The position numbers and the translations under genes are program-made. Below the pieces are notes generated by a model. The model worked only from the letters and a program-made list of their open reading frames with translations, had not been told where the DNA came from and searched no databases. From the NCBI GenBank assembly GCA_003241695.1, contig QFPN01000004.1:124001-188000 (forward strand): a DNA stretch of 64,000 bases. The letters are read 5' to 3'. This DNA is from Ancylobacter novellus. GTDB taxonomy: Bacteria; Pseudomonadota; Alphaproteobacteria; Rhizobiales; Methylopilaceae. Positions 8,182 to 16,290 of the stretch are shown piece after piece. How positions within the stretch are numbered: the stretch's first letter is position 1; the number at the start of each line of letters is the position of its first letter.

Positions 8182-9315
8182 TCAGTTCGAGGGCGGGAGG
8201 GCTTGCGGAGCCTCGTCGAGTCGACCCGCAGCGGCGGCCAATACCACATCCGCCAGCCTTTGGGCGGCGTCCGGCGCGCCAACCCGCCTTGCGGCCGCCG
8301 CAGCCGCCGCGAGGCCGTCGATGTTTTCGAGCCGGAGGAACAGGTCGTCGGCGAGCGCCTGCGGCGTCAGCCGCGCCTGCTCCCAGACGACCGCGCCGCC
8401 CGCGAAGGCGAGCGCGTTGGCGTTGGCGAGCTGGTCGTTGTCGAGCGCGTGCGGCAGCGGGATCAGGATCGAGGGCCGGCCGATGACGGCGAGCTCCGCG
8501 ACCGTCGAGGCCCCGGCGCGCGCGATCACGAACTGGGCGAGCGCCATGTGGCCGGGCATGTCGGCGAAGAAGGAGGACAGCTCGGCCTTCACGCCCGCGG
8601 CCGAATAGGCGGCGCGCGCGGTCTCGATATCCTCCGGCCGCGCCTGCTGGGTGACGGCGAGGCGTTCGCGGAGACCCGCCGGCAGCAGCGACAGCGCGGT
8701 CGGAAGAACCTCGGAGATCACGCGTGCGCCCTGGCTGCCGCCGAAGGCCAGCAGGCGGATCGGCTGGCTTTCGCTGGGCGGCCGGTAGGGCACGGCGCTC
8801 GCCGCGATCACCTGCGGGCGGACCGGGTTGCCGACATGGACCGTCTCGCGCCCGCCCGGAACGCCCGCGACCGAGGGGAATCCGGTCGCGATGCGGGTCG
8901 CGAGCTTAGCGAGCATCCGGTTGGCGCGGCCCATCACGGCGTTCTGCTCGTGGAGCACGATCGGCACGCCGAGGAGGCGCGCCGCGACCAGCGGCGGAAA
9001 AGTCGGATAGCCGCCGAAGCCGACCACCGCGGCCGGCCGCGCCTTGCGCAGGATCGCGAGCGAGCGGACGACGCCGCGCGACAGCGTCAGCCCGAGCCGG
9101 GCGTAGGCGGCGAGGCCGGAGCCGCGCAGCGTGTCGGCGGGCGCGGCGTGGAGGGCGCGCGCCGGGAAATGGCCGGCATAGGCGAGCGCGCGCTCGTCGG
9201 TGACGAGCTCCACCGGCACGTTGCGCGCCGCGAGTTCGGTCGCGAGCGCCTCGGCCGGAAACAGGTGGCCGCCGGTGCCGCCGGCGGCGAGCAGGATCGG
9301 ACGCCCTGCGGTCAC
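8182..9315 (-). CDS. murG: UDP-GlcNAc:lipid I N-acetylglucosamine transferase MurG
   Basis: GT28 glycosyltransferase on the inner face of the membrane that converts lipid I to lipid II. The 377-residue product begins with the glycine-rich AAGGTGGHLFP loop and has GFGGYPTFPP, HEQNAVMGRAN and the UDP-GlcNAc-binding GGSQGARVISE. The C-terminal part carries RAGASTVAEL and PLPHALDNDQ. The start is a GTG at 9315 that overlaps the ftsW stop as GTGA; the open frame continues upstream but only antiparallel to ftsW sense. The ftsW-murG-murC order is conserved. Confidence 0.96.
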   Translation of the reverse strand: MTAGRPILLAAGGTGGHLFPAEALATELAARNVPVELVTDERALAYAGHFPARALHAAPADTLRGSGLAAYARLGLTLSRGVVRSLAILRKARPAAVVGFGGYPTFPPLVAARLLGVPIVLHEQNAVMGRANRMLAKLATRIATGFPSVAGVPGGRETVHVGNPVRPQVIAASAVPYRPPSESQPIRLLAFGGSQGARVISEVLPTALSLLPAGLRERLAVTQQARPEDIETARAAYSAAGVKAELSSFFADMPGHMALAQFVIARAGASTVAELAVIGRPSILIPLPHALDNDQLANANALAFAGGAVVWEQARLTPQALADDLFLRLENIDGLAAAAAAARRVGAPDAAQRLADVVLAAAAGRLDEAPQALPPSN

Positions 9316-10499
9316 GCGGGCGCTCCGGAGGGAGCCTGGGCCGGGGCGCGGGCGGCGCGGCGGGCGTGGCGGGCGATCTCGGCCGCGAGCGCGTCGGCGC
9401 TCGGACGACGGCGGGTGAGCGCCAGCAGCATGCCCATGCCGAGCGCGAGCGCGAACATCGACGAGCCGCCGTAGGACACGAAGGGCAGCGTCATGCCCTT
9501 GGCCGGGATCATGTGAAGGTTCACCGCCATGTTGATCGCCGACTGCAGGCCGAACAGCATGATGAGGCCGGCGATCGCGAGCCGGGTGAAGCCGTCCTGC
9601 GTGCGGCGGGCGTGATAGAGGCCGCGCAGCACGATGAAGGCGTAGATCGAAACGATCACGGCGCAGAAGATCAGCCCGAACTCCTCCGCGGTCACCGCGA
9701 AGATGAAGTCGGTGTGGCCGTCCGGGATGATCCGCTTCACCGTGCCCTCGCCCGGCCCCTTGCCGAACCAGCCGCCGGAGGCGAAAGCCTCGGTGGCCTT
9801 CTCGATCTGGAAGTTGTCGCCGGTCTCGGGATCGAGGAAGCGGTCGATGCGGCGGGCGACGTGCGGCAGCACCTGATAGGCGGTCACGAGGCCGAAGGCG
9901 CCGACGCCGCCGAGCCCGACGACCCAGATCCAGGGCAGCCCCGCGAGAAAGAACAGCATGCCCCAGACCGCCGTGGTCAGCACCGTCTGTCCGAGGTCGG
10001 GCTGGAGGATCAGCAGGCCGACCACGACGCCGAGCAGCGCCGTCGCAAGGAGGTGGCCGGGCATGTCGCGCCGCTCTGAGCCTTGCGCGAACATCCAGGA
10101 GGCGAGCACGATGAAGGCGGGCTTCACGAACTCGGACGGCTGCACCACGATTCCGGCGAAGGAGACCCAGCGCCGCGCGCCCTTGATCTCGGTGCCGTGG
10201 ACGAGGGTCAGCGCGAGCAGCGCGACGCCGACGCCGAAGATGACCCAGGCGAGGCGCCGGACCTGCCGCGGCGACAGGAACGACACGCCGATCATGATGA
10301 GGACGGCGGGAACGAGGAAGATCGCCTGACGGTTCACGAAGTGGAACAGGTCGAGGCCGATGCGCTCGGCGACCGGCGGAGACGCCGCGAGCGACAGAAC
10401 CACGCCGAGCACCATCAGCGCGCAGACCGCGAACAGCAGCGACCGGTCGATGGTCCACCACCATTCGCCGAAAAGGGTGCGTTCCGCGCGGGACATCAT
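9312..10499 (-). CDS. ftsW: Septal peptidoglycan glycosyltransferase FtsW
   Basis: SEDS-family polytopic membrane protein that polymerises lipid II at the septum together with FtsI. The 395-residue product contains many hydrophobic helices, the periplasmic segment RRWVSFAGIVVQPSEF and, near the C-terminus, PFVSYGGSSM. The tail is proline/alanine-rich. I chose the double Met at 10499/10496, because the downstream sequence SRAERTLFGEWWW is where SEDS homology begins and a GGAG lies upstream. The open frame extends to 10568. A family A repeat sits upstream. Confidence 0.94.
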   Translation of the reverse strand: MMSRAERTLFGEWWWTIDRSLLFAVCALMVLGVVLSLAASPPVAERIGLDLFHFVNRQAIFLVPAVLIMIGVSFLSPRQVRRLAWVIFGVGVALLALTLVHGTEIKGARRWVSFAGIVVQPSEFVKPAFIVLASWMFAQGSERRDMPGHLLATALLGVVVGLLILQPDLGQTVLTTAVWGMLFFLAGLPWIWVVGLGGVGAFGLVTAYQVLPHVARRIDRFLDPETGDNFQIEKATEAFASGGWFGKGPGEGTVKRIIPDGHTDFIFAVTAEEFGLIFCAVIVSIYAFIVLRGLYHARRTQDGFTRLAIAGLIMLFGLQSAINMAVNLHMIPAKGMTLPFVSYGGSSMFALALGMGMLLALTRRRPSADALAAEIARHARRAARAPAQAPSGAPA

Positions 10500-10604
10500 G
10501 GTCTTGGCGACTCCGAAGAGCAGACGGCGCGCCGCGGTCCGGCGGACGGGACGGCGCGTTCCCGACAATGGCCCGTTAGCGTTAATGAAGTTCGAACTGG
10601 CTGC

Positions 10605-10700
10605 CCGTCATGCCCGCCGAAGGCGGGTATCCACGATTTGGTCCTAAAGCGCCGAGGGAGCCGAAGTCGTGGATGCCCGAGACGAGCTCGGGCATGACGG
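10605..10700. repeat. Palindromic repeat, family A, copy 2
   Basis: Outer arms CCGTCATGCCC and GGGCATGACGG enclose inner hairpins and the core GGGTATCCACGA paired with AAGTCGTGGATGCCC. It fills the gap between murD and ftsW, both on the minus strand, and so would be transcribed within the cluster mRNA. Confidence 0.85.
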
Positions 10701-10705
10701 AAAGG

Positions 10706-12016
10706 TCAGCCCCCGAGCCCCAGCACGGCCTTGCGGAACGCTTCGCCGCGCTCCTCGAAGTTGCGGTACTGGTCGAAGGAAGCGCATGCCGGCGAGAACA
10801 GCACGACGGGCTCCGCTTCCGCAGAAGCATCCGCAGCGGCCGCGGCTTCCGCGACGGCGCGCTCGACCGCGCCGCAGAACGCGTGCGGCACGCCGTGCTC
10901 CGCAAGCGTCTTCGCGAAGGCCTCGGAGGCCTCGCCGATGAGATAGGCCTTCTCCACCCGGCCGAAGAACGGGACGAGCGCCTCGATGCCGCCGGTCTTC
11001 GGCTTGCCGCCGAGGATCCAGAACACCCTGTCGAAGGAGGCCAGAGCCTTCTCGGCGCTGTCGGCGTTGGTGGCCTTCGAATCGTTGATGAAGACCGTGC
11101 GGCCGGGCGTCACGATCTCCTCCATCCGGTGCGCGAGGCCGGGGAAGGTCGCAAAGCCGGCCGCGATCTCCGCCTCCGTCAGCCCGAGCGCGCGGACCGC
11201 GGCGCGCGCCGCGTTGGCGTTCTGGGCGTTGTGGGCCCCGCGCAGCGCGCGCGCAGCCGTGAGGTCGACCGGATCGGTTTCGGAAATTTCGACGACGTCG
11301 ACGCCCGCGGCCTTCAGCCGCTCAGCCATCGCTGCCGAAATCGCGTCGTCGCGGCCGACGACCGCGGTCCCGGACTTCGCGACCAGCCGCTGCTTGATCG
11401 CGGCGTAGTTCTCCATCGTTCCGTGGCGCTCGAGATGGTCCTCGGAGAGGTTCAGCATCACGCCGACGCTCGGGTCGAGGGTCGGCGCGAGGTCGATCTG
11501 GTAGGAGGAGCACTCGACGACGTGGACGCGGCTCTCCGACGGCGGCTCGAGGCTGAGGATCGCGACGCCGATGTTGCCGCCCATCTGCACGTCGCGGCCG
11601 GCCTCGCGCAGGATGTGGGCGATCAGCGCCGTGGTGGTCGACTTGCCGTTGGTGCCGGTGATCGCGACGAAGGGCGCGTCGGCTGCGATCGCGCGGCGCT
11701 CGCGGCAGAAGATCTCGACGTCGCCGATGATCTCGATCCCCGCCGCCTTCGCCTTCACGACCGTCCAGTGCGGCTCGGGATGGGTGAGAGGCACGCCCGG
11801 CGCGAGCACGAGGCTGTCGAAGGCCGAGAAATCGGCCTCGCGCAGGTCGCCGACGGGGAGCCCCTCGGCGCGCGCCTTCTCGACGCTCGCCGCGCTGTCG
11901 TCGAACGCCGTGACGATCGCGCCGCCGGCGACGAGGCTCCGCACGGTCGCGAGACCCGAGCCGCCGAGCCCGAACACCGCGACGCGGCGTCCATTGAACG
12001 ATGTCGCGGGCGTCAC
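10706..12016 (-). CDS. murD: UDP-N-acetylmuramoyl-L-alanine--D-glutamate ligase
   Basis: Mur ligase that adds D-glutamate, the second residue of the stem peptide. The 436-residue product has the N-terminal VFGLGGSGLATVRSL loop, the P-loop GTNGKSTTTALI, the central LNLSEDHLERHGTMENY and the C-terminal FINDSKATNADSAEKAL. All are landmarks of MurD. Length is slightly short but within range. It is separated from mraY upstream by a family C repeat and from ftsW downstream by a family A repeat. Confidence 0.96.
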   Translation of the reverse strand: MTPATSFNGRRVAVFGLGGSGLATVRSLVAGGAIVTAFDDSAASVEKARAEGLPVGDLREADFSAFDSLVLAPGVPLTHPEPHWTVVKAKAAGIEIIGDVEIFCRERRAIAADAPFVAITGTNGKSTTTALIAHILREAGRDVQMGGNIGVAILSLEPPSESRVHVVECSSYQIDLAPTLDPSVGVMLNLSEDHLERHGTMENYAAIKQRLVAKSGTAVVGRDDAISAAMAERLKAAGVDVVEISETDPVDLTAARALRGAHNAQNANAARAAVRALGLTEAEIAAGFATFPGLAHRMEEIVTPGRTVFINDSKATNADSAEKALASFDRVFWILGGKPKTGGIEALVPFFGRVEKAYLIGEASEAFAKTLAEHGVPHAFCGAVERAVAEAAAAADASAEAEPVVLFSPACASFDQYRNFEERGEAFRKAVLGLGG

Positions 12017-12061
12017 GAGAGGGCCGCCCGCCTCTGCGCGAGGTTGATCCAGAAGAAGGTC

Positions 12062-12190
12062 TTCCCTTCGCCCGCTTGCGGGAGAAGGTGGCCGGCGGCG
12101 CCAGCCGACGGTCGGATGAGGGACCGTCCGGAGAGCGCGAGGCGGGAAGACGCCCCCTCACCCTTACCCTCTCCCGCAAGCGGGAGAGGG
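12062..12190. repeat. Palindromic repeat, family C, copy 2
   Basis: Two CCCGCTTGCGGG-type hairpins face each other, one flanked by CTTCGCC and GAAGGTG and the other by CCCTCACCCTTACC and GAGAGGGG. It occupies the mraY-murD intercistronic gap, which is otherwise without recognisable sequence. Confidence 0.85.
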
Positions 12191-12245
12191 GACGGCGGCG
12201 TCGCGGCTTGTTGTGAGACGATCAGCTTTTCTTCCCGCATCCCCC

Positions 12246-13367
12246 TCACCTCAGCTTGAGCGTCGCGAGGCCGACCAGGGCCAGCACGACGGCGATGATC
12301 CAGAACCGCACCACCACCTGCGGCTCGGACCAGCCGAGCTGCTCGAAATGGTGGTGGATGGGCGCCATGCGGAACACCCGCTTGCCCGTCAGCTTGAACG
12401 AGGCCACCTGCACGATGACCGACACCGCCTCCAGCACGAACAGGCCGCCGATGATCGCGAGCACGATCTCGTGCTTGGTCGCGACCGCGGTTGCGCCCAG
12501 CATGCCGCCGAGCGCGAGCGACCCCGTGTCGCCCATGAAGATCGAGGCCGGCGGCGCGTTGAACCACAGGAAGCCGAGGCCGGCCCCGAGCATGGCGCCG
12601 CACACGACCGCAATCTCGCCGGTGCCGGAGGTGAAGTGGATCTGGAGATATTCGGCGAACAGCACGTTGCCCGAGAGATAGGCGATGAAGCCGAAGCTCG
12701 CGGCCGCGATCATGACGGGGACGATCGCGAGCCCGTCGAGGCCGTCGGTGAGGTTCACGGCGTTGCCGGCGCCAACCACCACCACCGCGCCGAACAGCAC
12801 GAAGAACCAGCCGAGGTCGAGCAGCAGGTTCTTGAAGAACGGGAAGGCGAGCGAGGTCGAAAAGCCGTGCGTCAGCCCCGGAAAGCTCTCGGCGCGGAAG
12901 CCGCCGGGCTGGGCCGCGATCGCGATGCAGTAGACCGCGATGATGGCGATGGCGAATTCGAGCCCGAGCCGCATCTTGCCGGAATAGCCGGCGTGGGTCT
13001 GCTTCGTGACCTTGAGATAGTCGTCGTAGAAGCCGATCGCGCCGAAGCCGATCGTCACGAACAGCACGATCCAGACATACGGGTTGGTCAGGTTCCCCCA
13101 GAGCAGCACCGAGGCGATCATCCCGGAGAGGATCATCAGCCCGCCCATGGTGGGGGTGCCGCGCTTGGTGAGATGCGTCACCGGGCCGTCGGCGCGGATC
13201 GGCTGGCCCTTGCCCTGCTTCAGGCGAAGCTGGTCGATGATCAGCGGGCCGAACAGGAACACGAACAGCGCGCCCGTCATCACCGCTCCGCCGGTGCGGA
13301 AGGTGATGTAGCGGAAGATGTTGAAGCCCGGAACGAGGTCCGAGAAATCGGCGAGGAACGTGAGCAT
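12246..13367 (-). CDS. mraY: Phospho-N-acetylmuramoyl-pentapeptide-transferase
   Basis: Polytopic membrane enzyme that transfers phospho-MurNAc-pentapeptide to undecaprenyl phosphate, making lipid I. The 373-residue product contains about ten hydrophobic helices. It has the cytoplasmic loops TKRGTPTMGG, FYDDYLKV (paired aspartates), NLTDGLDGLA and FMGDTGSLALGG (Mg-binding aspartate), and the PIHHHFE motif near the C-terminus. The ATG at 13367 starts 9 bases after the murF stop. The open frame continues far upstream only as antisense-like read-through of murF. Confidence 0.97.
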   Translation of the reverse strand: MLTFLADFSDLVPGFNIFRYITFRTGGAVMTGALFVFLFGPLIIDQLRLKQGKGQPIRADGPVTHLTKRGTPTMGGLMILSGMIASVLLWGNLTNPYVWIVLFVTIGFGAIGFYDDYLKVTKQTHAGYSGKMRLGLEFAIAIIAVYCIAIAAQPGGFRAESFPGLTHGFSTSLAFPFFKNLLLDLGWFFVLFGAVVVVGAGNAVNLTDGLDGLAIVPVMIAAASFGFIAYLSGNVLFAEYLQIHFTSGTGEIAVVCGAMLGAGLGFLWFNAPPASIFMGDTGSLALGGMLGATAVATKHEIVLAIIGGLFVLEAVSVIVQVASFKLTGKRVFRMAPIHHHFEQLGWSEPQVVVRFWIIAVVLALVGLATLKLR

Positions 13368-13375
13368 GGAGCGCT

Positions 13376-14824
13376 TTATCCGGCGGCGAGCGTCTCGTCG
13401 ACCGCGGACAGCGGCGCGAAACGCTCCTTCATGGCGGCGACCAGCGGACCCATGCGCGAGCCGTTCGAGCCTTTGACCATCACGACGTCTCCGCCTCTGA
13501 GGCGGTCGAGAAGCTGCGGCTGGAGGCCGGCCGCGGTCTCCGACCAGCCGCCCCGGCGCGCCTTGGGCAGCGCCTCGTAGAGCGACTTCATCAGCGGGCC
13601 GGCGCAGAAGACGAGGTCGATGCGGGCGGCGGCGACCGCTTCCGCGACCTTGGCGTGGAGCGCCGGGCCTTCGTCGCCGAGCTCCAGCATGTCGCCGAGC
13701 GCCGCGATCCGGCGCCCTCCGGGCGCGACCATCGCGTGGCCGAGCAGCGCCATCGCGGAGCGCATCGAGGCGGGGTTGGCGTTGTAGCTTTCGTCGATGA
13801 CGAGGATCGCGCCGCCGGGCGCCGCGAGCTGGTGGCGCTGGCCGCGGCCCGCCGGCGGGGCGAACTTCGCGAGCGCGAGGGCGGCGAGCGCGAGATCGGC
13901 GCCCGCGAGCCTCGCCGCGAGCAGCACGCCGAGCGCGTTCTGCACCAGATGGCGGCCGGGCGCGCCGATCTTGAACGTGACCGCCTCGCCGAGCACCGTG
14001 GCGGCGACGCAGGAACTGGTCTCCTTGAGCGCGAGGCGGTCGAGCCGCGCATCGGCCGAGACGTGCTCGCCGAAGCTCCACACCGCCGCGCCAGCTTCGA
14101 TCGCGGCCGCCTTCAGGCGCTCGAAATGCGCGTTGTCGCGGTTGATCACGGCATGCCCGCCGCGCACCAGCCCCTCGAAGATCTCCGCCTTGGCGTCGGC
14201 GATGCCCTCGACGTTCCTGAACGCCGCGAGATGCACCGGCTCGACGTTCGTGACCATGGCGACGTGCGGGCGCACCATCTTCACGAGCGGACGGATCTCG
14301 TCGGCGTGGTTCATGCCGATCTCGAACACCCCGTAGGCGGCGGACTTGGGCAGCCGCGAGAGCGTCAGCGGCACGCCCCAATGGTTGTTGTGCGAGGCCG
14401 CCGAGGCGTGCGTCGGGCCGTCCTCGGCGAGGGCGAGGCGCAGCGCCTCCTTGGTCGAGGTCTTGCCCACCGACCCCGTCACGGCCACGATCTTCGCGCG
14501 CGAGCGGGCGCGCGCCGCTATTCCGGTCGCGACCAGCGCCTCCAGCACGTCCTTCACGATCAGGATCGGGCCGAAGGGCGCGGCCTCGTCGGCGTGGCGC
14601 TCGTCGACCACGGCGAGGCCCGCGCCGCGGCCGAGCGCGTCGCCCACGAACTTGTGGCCGTCATGCACGTCGCCCTTGATGGCGAAGAAGATCTCGCCGG
14701 GAGCGACCGTGCGGCTGTCGATCGACACGCCCGTCAGCGCGCCTTCCGGCCGCCCGGCGAGACGGCCGGCGGTGGCGAGCGCAAGCTCGGGCGCCGACCA
14801 GAGCGGCTCTGCGAAAGTCGTCAC
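13376..14824 (-). CDS. murF: UDP-MurNAc-tripeptide--D-alanyl-D-alanine ligase
   Basis: Mur ligase that attaches the D-Ala-D-Ala dipeptide made by Ddl, completing the UDP-MurNAc-pentapeptide. The 482-residue product has an N-terminal MurF-type domain with VSIDSRTVAPGEIFFAIKG, the P-loop VTGSVGKTSTKEAL, SHNNHWGVPL and EIGMNHADEI in the central domain, and IDESYNANPASM in the C-terminal domain. It starts at 14824 and overlaps the murE stop by four bases. Confidence 0.97.
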   Translation of the reverse strand: MTTFAEPLWSAPELALATAGRLAGRPEGALTGVSIDSRTVAPGEIFFAIKGDVHDGHKFVGDALGRGAGLAVVDERHADEAAPFGPILIVKDVLEALVATGIAARARSRAKIVAVTGSVGKTSTKEALRLALAEDGPTHASAASHNNHWGVPLTLSRLPKSAAYGVFEIGMNHADEIRPLVKMVRPHVAMVTNVEPVHLAAFRNVEGIADAKAEIFEGLVRGGHAVINRDNAHFERLKAAAIEAGAAVWSFGEHVSADARLDRLALKETSSCVAATVLGEAVTFKIGAPGRHLVQNALGVLLAARLAGADLALAALALAKFAPPAGRGQRHQLAAPGGAILVIDESYNANPASMRSAMALLGHAMVAPGGRRIAALGDMLELGDEGPALHAKVAEAVAAARIDLVFCAGPLMKSLYEALPKARRGGWSETAAGLQPQLLDRLRGGDVVMVKGSNGSRMGPLVAAMKERFAPLSAVDETLAAG

Positions 14825-16290
14825 GCTGCGTCCCCCAATCCCGCGAGCGTCTCCCGGACCACCTCATGGTCGGAGAACGGCAGCGTCCGATCGCCCACGA
14901 TCTGGCCGGTTTCGTGACCCTTGCCCGCGACGACGACGACATCGCCGGCTTTCGCCTCGCGGACCGCGGTCTCGATCGCGGCGCGGCGGTCGCCGATCTC
15001 ACGCGCCCCGGGCGCGGCGGCGAGGATCGCCGCCCGGATCTTCGCCGGGTCCTCCGAACGGGGATTGTCGTCGGTCACGATCACGGCGTCGGCCCCCGCG
15101 ACGGCGGCCTCGCCCATCAGCGGGCGCTTGCCGGGATCGCGGTCGCCGCCCGCGCCGAACACCGCGACCAGCCGCCCGCTCGCGAAGGGCCGCAGCGCGC
15201 GAAGAACGGAGGCCAGCGCGTCGGGCTTGTGGGCGTAGTCGACGAAGACGGCCGCGCCCGCAGGCGTCTCGCCGACGAGCTCCAGCCGGCCGGGCACGCC
15301 GTCGAGCGTTTCGAGCGCTTCGAGCGCGGCGTCGACCGGAAGCCCGGTCGCGATCGCGAGCCCAGCGGCGACGAGCGCGTTCTCGGCCTGGAAGTCGCCC
15401 GCGAGCGGCAACCGGACTTCTCGCGGCCCGGCGGGCGTGTCGAGGCTCAGCATCTGGACGAGCCCCTCGCGCCGAACCCCTTTCAGAGTCAGCGTTTCGC
15501 CCCTGCGGCCGAGCGTGAAGAGGCGCTGCCCCCTCGCCTTCGCGGCCTCGACGAACGCCGCGGCGTCGACGGAATCGGCCCAGACCACCGCGGTCCCATC
15601 CGCCGGCAGCAGCTCCCGGAACAGGCGCAGCTTGGCGTCGCGGTAGTGCTCGACCGTCGGATGGTAGTCCATGTGGTCGCGTGAGAGATTGGTGAAGGCG
15701 GCGGCGTTAAGGTTAACGCCGTGCAACCTTTTCTGGTCGAGGCCGTGGGACGAGGCCTCCATCGCGAGATGGGTCACGCCCTCCTCCGCCAGACCCTGAA
15801 GCGTGCGGTGGAGCGACACCGGATCGGGCGTCGTCAACGAACCGTAGGTCGCGCCCGACGGCTTGGTCACGCCGATCGTGCCGAGGCTCGCGGCGGCGCA
15901 GCCAGCATGGCTCCAGATCTGGCGCAGGAAAGTGACGGTCGAGCTCTTGCCGCTGGTGCCTGTCACGGCCGCGATCACGGCGGGCTGGCGCGGATAGAGC
16001 CGCGCGGCGGCCTTCGCGAGCGCGAGGCGGCCATCCGCGACCCTGACGACAGGAACCCCGGCCTCGATCTCGCCTTCCGAAACGATCGCCGCGGCTCCGT
16101 TGGCGGCCGCCTGCGCGACGAAGCGCGCGCCGTCGGTCTTCGCGCCCGACAGCGCAGCGAAGACGAAGCCCGGCTCGACCGCGCGGCTGTCGGCCGTCAG
16201 GCCGGAGATCGGGATGGCCGCAGCCTCCGGCGCGAGGCCGGCGTCGGGGAACAGCGTCCCGAGGGTCCGGGCGGGCGCAGGCCCGCTCAC
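14821..16290 (-). CDS. murE: UDP-MurNAc-L-Ala-D-Glu--2,6-diaminopimelate ligase
   Basis: Mur ligase adding the third stem residue. The 489-residue product has the ligase P-loop TGTSGKSSTVTFL, MEASSHGLDQKRLHGV, FTNLSRDHMDYHPT and the C-terminal DNPRSEDP. The DNPR motif is the known marker for meso-diaminopimelate specificity, as expected in a Gram-negative. The start is a GTG at 16290 overlapping the ftsI stop as GTGA; no ATG fits. Within it, 15707-15719 is an unusually T/A-rich 13-mer also found in the oxoprolinase gene. Confidence 0.96.
   Translation of the reverse strand: MSGPAPARTLGTLFPDAGLAPEAAAIPISGLTADSRAVEPGFVFAALSGAKTDGARFVAQAAANGAAAIVSEGEIEAGVPVVRVADGRLALAKAAARLYPRQPAVIAAVTGTSGKSSTVTFLRQIWSHAGCAAASLGTIGVTKPSGATYGSLTTPDPVSLHRTLQGLAEEGVTHLAMEASSHGLDQKRLHGVNLNAAAFTNLSRDHMDYHPTVEHYRDAKLRLFRELLPADGTAVVWADSVDAAAFVEAAKARGQRLFTLGRRGETLTLKGVRREGLVQMLSLDTPAGPREVRLPLAGDFQAENALVAAGLAIATGLPVDAALEALETLDGVPGRLELVGETPAGAAVFVDYAHKPDALASVLRALRPFASGRLVAVFGAGGDRDPGKRPLMGEAAVAGADAVIVTDDNPRSEDPAKIRAAILAAAPGAREIGDRRAAIETAVREAKAGDVVVVAGKGHETGQIVGDRTLPFSDHEVVRETLAGLGDAA

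Noticed and set aside
12246..14381. Long open frame fusing mraY with an upstream segment
   Set aside because: The upstream part overlaps murF in another frame and is Arg-rich nonsense; the true mraY begins at 13367.
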